The notes under the pieces: generated by a model | The model's database searches: none | What the model was told of the DNA's origin: nothing | What the model saw: the letters and a program-made list of their open reading frames with translations, nothing else | Shown: positions 26,365 through 37,500 of the stretch, piece after piece | How positions within the stretch are numbered: the stretch's first letter is position 1 | Layout of the letters: each line of letters begins with the position of its first letter | Made by a program: the position numbers and the translations under genes | NCBI RefSeq assembly: GCF_001640805.2 | Contig: NC_066845.1 | Span: 22,570,307 to 22,634,306 of the forward strand | Direction of reading: 5' to 3' | Origin: Lates calcarifer | Lineage: Eukaryota > Chordata > Actinopteri > Centropomidae | DNA: 64,000 nucleotides

Positions 26365-27615
26365 TCTATGTTATGAACTGTGCAGCGTTCAGGGCGCCTC
26401 GAATAATCTACAATTATTTTTTCAGTAGGTTATGTCCATGAATATATTACGAGAACATGTATTATGTATTAAACCCGGAAGCCTGAAACTTTTTTGGTGT
26501 ATGCGTCAGATGAGCGACTCTTTGTCAACCTACAAGTCATACAACATCGTTCTGAAATCGGACACAGAACAAATGAGTTAAATATCTCTTACTGTGTCCA
26601 TCAGTTCATGAAGGCAGCCATGTGCACAGACACTTAGAGGGGCTTAATCCTCTTCAGGGCTCCTGTAGCACTCTTCACTCTTCCTCTTGTAGTTCCTTAC
26701 TGAAAATTTTAGGAGAACCAGCCCAAAAGTTAGGAGCACGTTTAAATCGACATTCAATGCAACATATTGATATTTTTTTTTCCATGTTAACTGTATTAAT
26801 GATAAATGCTTTGGCAATGAATAGACAATTTCAGGAAATAACATTGTGCTGTTTCCTTTTAAAGGTAAAAGTACTTTAAATCTACATGGATGATTTAAGT
26901 TGCCCTTTAATGTGAGAGAAAATAATAAGAAGTAATCCACATTTTTGAGAGTGATCACACTGTGCGCCATAAAAAATGACAATCACAAAAAATCACTGTT
27001 TAAACAAGGCTGATAGTGAAGTGATTTGAACAGTGAATATCTCATCTGCCTAAAGTCAGGGTGAGGCCTCTAACCAGCTGTAAAGATGGGTGTCATTAGG
27101 ATTTTATCTTTATCGATCCAGACCCCTGTTACCGGTTCTTTTTCATTACTAAATAACTGGATTTTTTAATGTATCATTTTGTAAAAGAATAAACTCAGGA
27201 CATGAGAAGAGTTTAGTCATATATTAAAAACAACTAAATACTGTTTCTAGAGTAGCAACAGTAACATCACAGTAAACTCAATATCTCACTGGACAGAAAT
27301 CTAAAATGTCGAGTGGCTGGTTTGTCTAATCAAGTAAAGTTTTTAGGAATTAGTGAAATTTTGAGATTAGTGGCAAACTAACCAGTTAGACTACCAGTTA
27401 GTTACCTTAACCAGCGTGGTTCCTGTTAAACATGTGAGACTGTGAACAGTGCTGATATATTACTTTTCTAAATGCTTGATGAACAGGTGGTTTGACAAGG
27501 TAAGAGAAAGGTAAGAAAAGGTAGAGGCCAGTAGCTTTTACTTTTCAATGCACTTGACGAGCGTAATCATAGTCAACTTGAGCTGCTTCAATTCAGCTTG
27601 CTTACCTCAGCCACT

Positions 27616-27617
<2 letters not shown>

Positions 27618-27648
<31 letters not shown>
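27618..27648. repeat. (TG)n microsatellite
   Basis: About 15 uninterrupted TG units followed by a GC-rich stretch. Confidence 0.9.
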
Positions 27649-27649
<1 letters not shown>

Positions 27650-27949
27650 CGCCTGCACTGTGGATGCAGCCTCGCCCCCGCACAGAGAAGCAGTGCGAAC
27701 ATAAATGATAACAATGGACTCGACCCGAGAATGGGGTTGTGGGCATATTTGCAAGCTGCACTGGCGCTCCTACTCATAAAATTTAGTCACACTGTCTCTA
27801 AAAATGCGAGTAATTGGTCGCAGCCTGGAACCCTGCTCTTTCCTTTCGCCCTCAGACTTGACGAACTTCATTCGTTGTAACTTTAATAGGCCTTTCTGAC
27901 CTCATGTGAAATGGATTTTTACCAGCCTACTTGAGGAATACATAGATGT

Positions 27950-28760
27950 ATAATTCATGTCATTTCCTGTTGCCAGTAGGTGGCACTATGAGTATGGCTC
28001 AATGTTGGCATATAGATGTGGTCAGGCCAAGACTCTTACTAAACACGTGAAATTTGGGGCAGATTGGATAATGTATAGGTACAACAACTTCACGCTGCCA
28101 TGGCAAGGGTGTTTAATGAAGACTCACAATCTTCACAATAAATATAGTCTTAATCCTTGTCTGACCACATTGAGGTGAATCTGATCAACCCATTTAGAGA
28201 ACGAAAACATGTCATGTCATCCTGTGTGGTGCTATGAGTAAGGCTGAATATTTGTATGTTGATGTGTTCAGGCCAGGCCTCTTGTGAAATGTGAAGTTTG
28301 AGGCAGATTGGACAATTTATATTTGAGTTATAACAGCTTCCTTTTTCATATCAAAACATCAAAACCACACCCCCACAGGCACGCTGTCCAGCAAAGTCCA
28401 AAAAGCGTCACAATTTAACACCACAAATGTCTTCAGAAGTCACCTACCAAATTTGAAGTAAATTGGAACAAATCTCTAGGAGGAGTACATTTAAGTACAA
28501 TGGCTGTAAATAGCGAAACTTCAAAATGGCTGACTTCCTGTTGGATGTAGGGTATGGCTCCAAGAGGCTTTTTTGTACATCCTGGGGTGTTACATGTGCC
28601 TGCCGAATTTGGTACACCTGGCCCGTTGCTCTGGCCCTAATAATCTCTACAAAACAATAGGTTCCTTGCAACTTTGATGCCACACTTCATGCTCAGGCAC
28701 TAATAATCAGAGCAATTCCAATAGGGCCTTCGCACACTTTGTGCTCAGGCCCTAATAAGA
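27950..28760. mobile_element. Nonautonomous DNA-transposon-like repeat with internal duplication
   Basis: Two related units at about 27957-28120 and 28215-28340 share GTGGCACTATGAGTATGGCT-like, GATGTGGTCAGGCCA-like and GGCAGATTGGA blocks. The right end has two copies of a CTCAGGC(A/C)CTAATAA motif (near 28693 and 28743). This composition recurs in many fish genomes. No coding capacity; superfamily not assigned. Confidence 0.5.
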
Positions 28761-30010
28761 ATAAAAGTTACAATGCAGAGCAATAAATCTCACATTTGAT
28801 CTAACAGAAGGCAGCGGCAAACTGAAAATATTTGTTACAGATCAATCAACAGCCAATGTTAATCTGATATGTTTTAACTGTGCGACAGCAATGACGTCAT
28901 TAATGGCGCAGAGAAAACAACAACACTGCACCGATGAGCCCACTATGTAGTCCACTGTAATATACCTATTATGATTTATAACAACTAAAACTAATATCTG
29001 CAACCACACTGTCTCAAAGCATGCTGGGAATCTCCACCCACCTTATCCCTAACATGTTATAATATCACTGTGGACTGCCACAAGATAAAAATGCCAGAGG
29101 GCTGGTGTTATATAAATGACATGGACATTACTATATTCTGTAGTCAGCAGGCAAGAGGCTGACAGCTGACTGTTCCCTGATGTTTATTAATAGTTAGTCA
29201 TAAAATGTTTTTACAAAATTACATTTTTTGTCTGTGAATTTAAGATTATTTATTCATATTAACATAATCACATCACATTTAAGCAATACTTAAATGCATT
29301 TTAACATGAGTTTACCAAAATATTATTTGTGACAAAACAGAAAAAAAGTAATAATAATACACCTTTTAATGAATCTGCAGTTAAAAAAAGCTTTAAAACA
29401 TTAGTTTTTTACAGTAAGGAGTGGGAAAGAAGGAGAATGAATAGCAGGGAGGGTTGCAGGTGGTGGTGTTGTTCTTTAGAGGCTGGGGAAGGTTTTCTGC
29501 TGGTGGGAGGGGAGGCACGTAGAGGACGGGGTATCTGAGGTGGAAGAGGCAGAGGGAGGTCAAGCCTTTGTTAATGAGTCAATCTTGTTGAACTAGTTAA
29601 ACTTGTTAGTCTTTACTTTGTCCACTTTACTGCTCCCTCTGACCTTTTCATGCCAGTAATGGCCCCAACTGTTTCCCCTCAATCCTGTCCTGTAACAGTA
29701 TTTAACTCTCCTCAGCTCCGTCTGGATTTCTTTGTTGAAAAAAGGAATGGAAACCAGTTACTTTACAAATAAATATTTTATATTTACACATCTACACATT
29801 AACATAAAGAACCTATAATGTGAAATATTTTATACTGCTATAACACTATATTCATAATATAGTATCATATTTAATAAAATGATGAAAACATAATACAAAA
29901 ACAACAATTTCAAACTGAACAGATACAATATTAACTGAGAGGGTGTGCTTTAAGGTCACTGGAGCACGACAGTGATGCGGTCAGGACCGAGGCGCTAGCA
30001 TCACAGTTGA

Positions 30011-30543
30011 GTGTAATATTGTGATTATACAACTATTACCAACAAAGTAAAATGTATAATCAAAATCTCTTCATGTTGAGGAGCAATTTGCTCTCAAAAT
30101 TAAAAGGTTTTGACGAGCGTGTGACTCCTATGTGTAATGGAACCGAGTTCACCACTACAGCAAATAATCAGAGCCTTAGTAACAACCTAGCAACAGAAAT
30201 GATTTTCTAGTCCCAGATGAGTGAACTCTGAGCTGACGTTAATGCTTTATCAAGGTCTCAGACTTTACCAAACTAAACCAACAGCCTACTGCACAAATAA
30301 ATGTTACTTTTATCAACCACGTTATAACAAAGATGCTGCATTTTTTACTCACACAGATGTAGCTTCTGCAACCGCAAACTTTTACATGAATTTTAAGTTA
30401 TAGCACCATGTCACAGATACAGCTGATGGAGAAAGCCGAGGTGCTTGCACCGAGGTCCGCAAGCATCACTGAAGTGCTCAGATGACATTAAAGTGTGTAA
30501 CATTGCAATTATACAACTATTACCAAAAACAATAAAATGTATA
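30011..30543. repeat. Direct-repeat pair of about 49 bp
   Basis: 30011-30058 and 30495-30543 share GTGTAA-ATTG--ATTATACAACTATTACC and AAAATGTATA, in the same orientation. Flanks also share GCACCGAGG/GACCGAGG and AGCATCAC. Probably parts of one degenerate transposon. Confidence 0.5.
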
Positions 30544-33018
30544 TGTCTAAGTGTTGTTGACCAATCAGATTGCTTGGTCAGAACTACTTGTTGTATAATG
30601 CACAATTTAGCATAATAATAGCTGATCATTAAACTGTGGCTCATACTGTATTCTTTGGAAGTAAGACTTGAATGTAGTATTTTTACATTGTACCGCTACT
30701 TTTACTTAAGCAAAAGATTTGAATACTTTTTCCTCCACACGTGGTCATGCTGTGCTCCACTTATCTGTGGAGTTTCTGTGATGGGTGGGGCCACACTGTG
30801 GCTATAGTGTTGCACTACAGCAACACAACACAACCTGTGCAGCAGGTTGACCCAGTAGCCTGAATACTGAAAATTATAAAGACTGTTTCTTTAATTTAAA
30901 CATTATAACCATTCTCATACCCACTCAACAGTATTTCTTTATGTGTGAGGAACTGTGACTTCTAGAAAGCAGAAAGTTTTTCACCTGACTTCCTTCTCTG
31001 AAACATTCCTCATAAAGGTCAAAGTTCACCCTGAATAGCATCATACAATGACTCAGGGTAATTACACTTGGTATAAACACCTTACCTTCCATTGTCACTA
31101 CATGGATAATACAGGATTCCACAGAGTTTCTGTGCTACAGTCCCTGGGTCAAATAATGTTCAGGATAAAACATTACACTGGGTTGATTTTCATCTGTCCA
31201 TATACAGTCATAGTGGGGTTTTACCATGACAGACAACAGAGTGCCAGAGATCTGGGGCATTTAGAAAATATTATTGATAGCCAGCTTGCATTTTTTTTTC
31301 TTTTATTTACAGTTTATCTGACATGGCATGAAAAATCACAGTAAATACCCAAACAAAGACTCTGCTGTAAGAAAGATGAAACTGATCCTTTTGTGGTTAT
31401 CATGTCAGATTAAATCCTGTGTGACTGGTGTATATTGTAATTGTCATGCATACGTGCTTCATTGGCAGGTGAATTCCAGAGCCTTTCTCGGGAATGTGGA
31501 CAGAGAACTTCCTTATGGCAGCAGGGTGGAGACTCTGGAGGAGTCCTGTTTTAATCACTCTCACTTCCCTGTTGGCATAGTGTGGAGGACAGCAGATAGC
31601 AAGACAGAGCTGAGCACTGACTGAACTCACCTGCCTCTCATTCAGGAGCAAAAGGTAAGCAGACTGAACTTCTAAAGTTTCTCATATAAACTATTCAGTT
31701 TGCATGAACTGAGCTAAACAACATGTACACGTAGACACTGAGGTGAAGTACAAGGAAGTATTCCAGTAAAATTGTGTAGAAAGTAACAGTTTTAATATCA
31801 GTGTTTCTCTGTTGGTTTCTTTTTTCTTTTCTTTTTCTTTTTTATTCTATTCTTCTTTTGTATGTTTTTTTAAAGGTTTGGTGTAGGAATTAGTGTATGT
31901 ATGAGTCTTTGATCCAGCCCTTCATCCTACTTTATTCCCCTCTGTCCATCCACCTTCTCATCTTTCTCTTACCTTCTTTGTTTGTGGAAATTTTCCACCT
32001 TTGTCTTATTATTTAATTTAAATCAATACCTTATTTTTCTAATTTTTCCATTTCACTTACATTATTTTGATGAGCTTATATGCATGGTGTCAGTGGCAAA
32101 ATAATGAAGTCAGTGTTGTCAATCAGTCCATTTGTTTTTTGTGGCAGTGGAATGTTACAAATTACATTTACTTAAATACTGTTACTGTTTACAAGTTTCA
32201 GACACTTGTAATTCACTTGAATTTTTCAGTTTCATCTTTCATCTAGTCAACCACATTTCAGTAGAACAAGGTCCTTTTATTAGACAGCTATTGTTACCAG
32301 TTTCTCTATAGATTTAAAGTTCCATCCACAAAATAAAAACTGATCTTATTGATTAAACTACAACAGTACTACATTTTAAAGCTCCACTTAGACAAGATAT
32401 AATGTTAAAATGATTACATTTCAAAGACTTTGCAATTGTTATATATGAAAAAAACATATGTATTCTACACTGTAAAAAAGAAAAAGTTGAGAAAACAAGA
32501 AAAAAGAAATTTTCAACTTCTGCCAAGAGTTCAGCCAACTTGGTTCTTCTTGTTCAGCCAATGCAAAAGTTGAAATTAACCACTGGCACATGAAATAGAA
32601 TAGCGCTGCAAGAAGGTCAGGAGGACATATGTAGTGAAAATGATTGGCTGCGTACCCATTCACTCAAGTTTTACATGAGCATAACCACAATTAACTCTAG
32701 ACCAATTAAAAGTTGTTAAAAGTTAAGAATTTCACCAATGAACAGGTAACTAACAGGTAAAACACCAACAACTCTTTTAAAATACTGAGTGACAAAATTG
32801 CACCCACTCTCATGTATTGTCAACAACCTGACTACTGGAATAGATTCCTCTGACAATAATTGACATTTCTAATGATGAATTATTCACTTAGAGAACAGTT
32901 AATCCAAAAATAAAATTTCCATCATCATCTGTGATGCCAGTTGAAACTGAGGTGAAGTTTGCACTAGAACAGGCTAAACAACATAGCTTAAAGTCATATC
33001 TGGCTTTCCCATCAACAG

Positions 33019-33872
33019 TCACAACAAAAGCTTTGTTTGCAGAGACCTTGTGTGCTGTGAGCCTCGACAGCCACTGAGCTCAAAAAAGATGGTCTGAATT
33101 GCTTTGAAGGTATACTTCATCTGTTTTGGATAATCAACGTTCAGGGCATACAGAAGGCCAAAGAGGTATGCCAAGGCAGTAGAGAGGTCTGGAATGTCAT
33201 GCAGCATGATGTTCTCTTCCAACACAACTGTCTGGTCTTGCACATGTATGCCGGCTTCATCATTTTGTAGGACAGTGAGGATGGCAACAGACACACCTTG
33301 CAGCACTGGTTCCTAAATGTCAGAGTCGTGAGGAAAAACAACAGATGCATTATTGAGAGCTAAGAAAAACTAAGAAAAAAAACCCATTTCTATTTATTTT
33401 GAACTTAAACTTTAGTACCATGCTACTGACTTGCCATTCAAATTGTGAAGGTTTTAACCAGAAAAAGCATCTCTTTCTTTAATCAATGACTGTAGCTATC
33501 ACCCATCAACCTTGTGATGAGTTTTATACATAAGTATTTTCTACTAAGGAACACTAGCCAACAATGGCCAGCTGTCTGATGTCTAAAGAGTGTCCAGTGG
33601 AAAACACAAGTGTTTCAATTAGTATAGTACTGTAGTGAACTTAATACATAGAGCAAAATCAGAAATATTTTATAGTAATGAAGATAAAGTACAGGTCAGA
33701 CCCCAGTAACATGCTTAAGTAAAAAAAAACAAAAACACTGCAATCATGTGGACAACTTTACTTTTACAAATAAAAATACTGTTAAACCAAATTACTGCTG
33801 ACATCCATTTTTACTGCAGCATAACCACAAGGTGGTTTTTGCAGCCAACACATTTTCTGTGTCTCTGTTATA

Positions 33873-33932
<60 letters not shown>

Positions 33933-34403
33933 GTTAATTGCCAGTAATGGTTATAAATGAGTTACATCAGATAAATCATATAACAGACAATGAAGATATG
34001 AGGAAGGGGACCACTGATAAAAGCAAAAATATTATTATTATATATATATATTCAAATACAGAGAATAGCTAAAACTGCCAATTTTTGAATGGTACATTTT
34101 GCTTGAGACGACATAAAACTTTTGTATGATTCATCATGACCACTGATATTTGGTACTGTCACTCCAAAACATGTCAGGTTTATATTCACCTCTGTATTTG
34201 TATTCCAGTTATCCAGGATTAACTCTGAACCCACTGCATAGACATTTGGAATTCTCTTCATTTCATCTACATTTTAAAGAATTGTGATAAATAGTTTTTA
34301 TTCTTAAGTTTGTGAGTGAGAGTAAAAGTGATTAACTATTACCCTCTTTCCTAAATTTTGCTGTTAATGCTTTGGCATGAAACTCATTGGTGACCTCCAA
34401 CAT
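33019..34403 (-). CDS. Small 3-exon gene of an uncharacterised multi-copy fish family (may be a partial copy)
   Basis: Exons in transcript order: 34343-34403, 34190-34266, 33019-33312. Splice sites are canonical (GAGG|GTAATA, ATGTAG|AT, ACAGAG|GTGAAT, ATTTAG|GAACC) and phases match, giving 143 aa plus stop. An in-frame TAA lies directly before the ATG at 34403, so no open reading continues upstream in this exon. The C-terminal exon carries the pattern DIPDLSTALAYLFGLLYALN, then a (Y/D)YPKQMKYTF-like stretch. I recall this block from the C-terminus of abundant uncharacterised fish proteins often labelled SAMD3-like. Those are usually several hundred residues, so this could be a truncated copy or may lack undetected 5' exons. 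Function unknown. It is divergent from noxa1, with start codons 97 bp apart. Confidence 0.5.
33879..33931. repeat. (CA)n(TA)n compound microsatellite
   Basis: About 18 CA units run directly into 9 TA units, inside the second intron of the minus-strand gene model. Confidence 0.95.
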
Positions 34404-34500
34404 TTAGCAACTCTCAAAAAAGAAAAAGCAAAGAACAACCTCATGTGCTGTATATTTGTCTATCATCCTTGATTTTGCTCTCCTCTAACTAGTCTTCAGC

Positions 34501-37500
34501 ATGCTTTACACCGAGTTACTACAGCTGTGGGACGAGTCGGTGCAGGCAGTGGATGCCAAGAACTGGCAAGGAGCTCTGAACAAACTCGAGCAGATTAGTG
34601 AACCCACATCTCGCACCCTGTTCAACGCTGCCTCAGCTCACCTGGCTCTGGGACAGTTGGCCCTGGCCATGAGGGTATGTCTGTTGAGTATGATGGATGA
34701 CGGTGTGAACATGAGCAGGATTTTAAAATCAATTCTGAACTAACTGGCTGTCAGTGGAATAACAAATGTTTTCTTATTCTTGGGTTTTGTTAAGGGTCTG
34801 AAGGGTTGAAGTATTCTAAGCTTAAATCGTAACACAAATAAAAGCATATATAAGGGATTCAGTATCCTAAAAACTTTAAATTCACTCTAGCAACATTCTC
34901 GAAATAGTAGAGGCAAGATTGGATGACTTCATATGTATGAATACGAAATTCTAAATTCATGGATCAAATATTACACCTACACAACAGAAAGTTACAATGT
35001 GGACCTAGGGATATTCACATCTTGCAGCAGAATCCAGATTTTTCAGATCATGAAGAATTTTTTTCACCCTGTAGCAGATCCCCCCCTGCACATCACCATT
35101 GTCCTATTTATATACTTATAGCACCCATTCTCACCTCATTTATGAGTTGGCAATGAAGCTAATTAGATGTATTTTGGTGACACAGAGATCCATTTGTACT
35201 CATGTTGTATGAATGAAAAAAGAATGAGGTGCTTTGTGCCATTATCAGCACCATTAATGGTCGTTCCAGGTACATACTGATCCCCCATAAATGTTGTTTC
35301 CACATGCTTTAACTGTTATTTTCTCCTCTAATGTGTGTTTTGGTAGCAGTTCTGAGAACACCACCTTTAAGACAACATCGAGGCTAAAGAGGTTAAAAGT
35401 TTTTAGCCATGTCTCAGCCAATCAGGGCCGTGGGAGTTGCCACATGGTAGTTTAGTATCAGCTCCACCCAGACTTACTCCCCTTCGAACAAATCTGGATT
35501 TGTCCCTTTCTAATGCTTAGGGGACTTCATGTCTGTGATGTAGCCAATTTTTATGCCATTGTGCAGCACAGTTTTTCATCTTGTCGCTGGAATGTTAAAA
35601 TTCAAGTAGCAGTCTTTTGAACAAAGTATTAGACTGTATCTGCTATCTCCCACTGTACACCAGTTTGGCTGCTGAGTACCACTGTTAAAAAGAAACATAT
35701 TGTAATACTTCCATCTTTTTGCATCTTTCCTGAACTTGTCTTTTCCCCTCTGTGATGTCCAGGCTTTAGACCTCACCATTGCCAAGGATGAACGTCTTGC
35801 TATTGGCTTCTTCCAGAGGGCAGCAGTGATGATGCAGATTGACAGGCAGGAGCTATCTCTCTATTCCAAAAAATGATTTACAGTCTACACTACAAAACAC
35901 AGACACTACAGACAGACAGACTACAGTACTGTGCAAAAGTTTTAGGCACAAAAGGTAAAGATTTTTTTTTTCATGAATTAACCTCATGTGAAGTGCAGTA
36001 AAGAGAAAAAACCTAAATCAGATCAGTCCCCCCAACCCACCTTCAAAACAGCTCCAGCTCAGTACACCTGTACTTAGGTAGTTTGTTCCAGCAACTTGGA
36101 GAAGTTGCCTCAGTTCCTCTGTGGATTCAGGCTGTCTCAGTGTCTCTGTCTCTTCATGTAATCCCAGACTGACTCCATGATGTTGAGATCAGGGCTCTGT
36201 GGGGGTCAGACCATCTACTGCAGGACTCCTTGTTCTTTTCTCTGAGGATAGTTCTTTATGATGCTGAGTGTGTGTTTGGACTTCTTGTCCTGTTGCAGAA
36301 TTAATCTAGGATCATCAGACTGCTCCCTGATGGTACTGATAAAGGATAAGAGTAAAAACTAGGAGCCTAAAACTTTTGCACAGTGCTGTATGTAACATTT
36401 GAAAGTATGTGGTTATTTCTTTAAAACTACTGACTAAAGAGAACTTTGGGAAATTAAGAGAACTGCCACTTGTGGCCACAGTGGGTGCTTCAGTGAAAGA
36501 TAAAGGTGACATAAAATGCTACTGTTGATTCCTTAATGTGATGTCATTTCTGTTGAAATTGCTAAGTGATGGGTCAGTCTTATGTTTCAATCAGTTATAT
36601 TAAGAAAGTCAATTTGATTTGGCAGAAAGGAGGGATTGCTAAGACATTTCTAATGATTGGTTGGACTGGATAAAGAAATAGTTCGACTTTTTTTTTCCAG
36701 GCACAGTCACTTCCTGGAATCTTTTTGTCACTGTGAGGTTGCCAGGCAACCAACAGAGACTCCAGGAAGGTACTGCATTCAATGAAGAAATAGTCTGACC
36801 CATAATAACCTGTAAAACCACAACATGTGGGTTTTACACTTAAGTTCTAGAACAGCACAAAGTGCTGCATTTTCATTTTCAACACAGATGTTTTTTCATC
36901 CCACTGTTTGACTGTTAGAGTGCTTTCTGCATTGCTGTCTCTCTCCAGGTTGGAGGAGGCTCTGTCAGACTGTATCTGGGCACAGAAGCATATGAGAGGA
37001 AACATGGTCATTGACTACAGACAGCTGGGACTGAGATATAAACTCTACAGCTGGCAGGTCTGACACACACACGCACACACACACACACTGGCACACTGAC
37101 ACAGGGAAACACCATTCTCCACCATGCCTGTTCTGACACATTATAACAAAATCAAAAGGAAATCCAACCTCATAAGGTCTGTCAGTGGTGAGGAATGAAA
37201 ACAGAGAACTGTGCTGTGTCATCACCTCCACTGTGTAGTTCAAACATCACACACTCCTGGGGTCTGACAAAGCACCATTGATGGAGACTGAGGAAGAGGT
37301 TACACAACATTACATATTTCTCATGGTACAGATAAGACATCCTGGAGCTTTCCTCAGACAGTGCACCTGCGCTTGCAGCTGGTAACAGCTAAACTGTGGC
37401 TTAGGGGAGGTCAAATTTCACCATCAGTTTGAAAAATCACATCAATCAAGGTCCCTTGAAATGGGAACTTGAACACATTAAAAACCTGCTACTGCCTGCA

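Larger units (their letters stand above)
26294..33018. other. Intergenic region upstream of dpp7
   Basis: About 6.7 kb without a recognisable conserved exon. It contains the dpp7 promoter side (E-box pair at 26351), a (TG)n run at 27618-27648, the transposon-like repeat at 27950-28760, a G-rich patch near 29420-29560, a direct-repeat pair at 30011 and 30495, and otherwise AT-rich sequence. ORFs here up to 112 codons show no family features. Confidence 0.6.

Noticed and set aside
26622..26982. Overlapping ORFs of 85 and 112 codons on opposite strands
   Set aside because: No conserved motif, low-complexity Leu/Lys content, no splice context; probably chance.
31328..31651. Pair of opposed ORFs of 98 and 83 codons near a good donor (31654)
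   Set aside because: Neither reads as a known protein; the donor is kept only as a speculative noncoding exon for noxa1.
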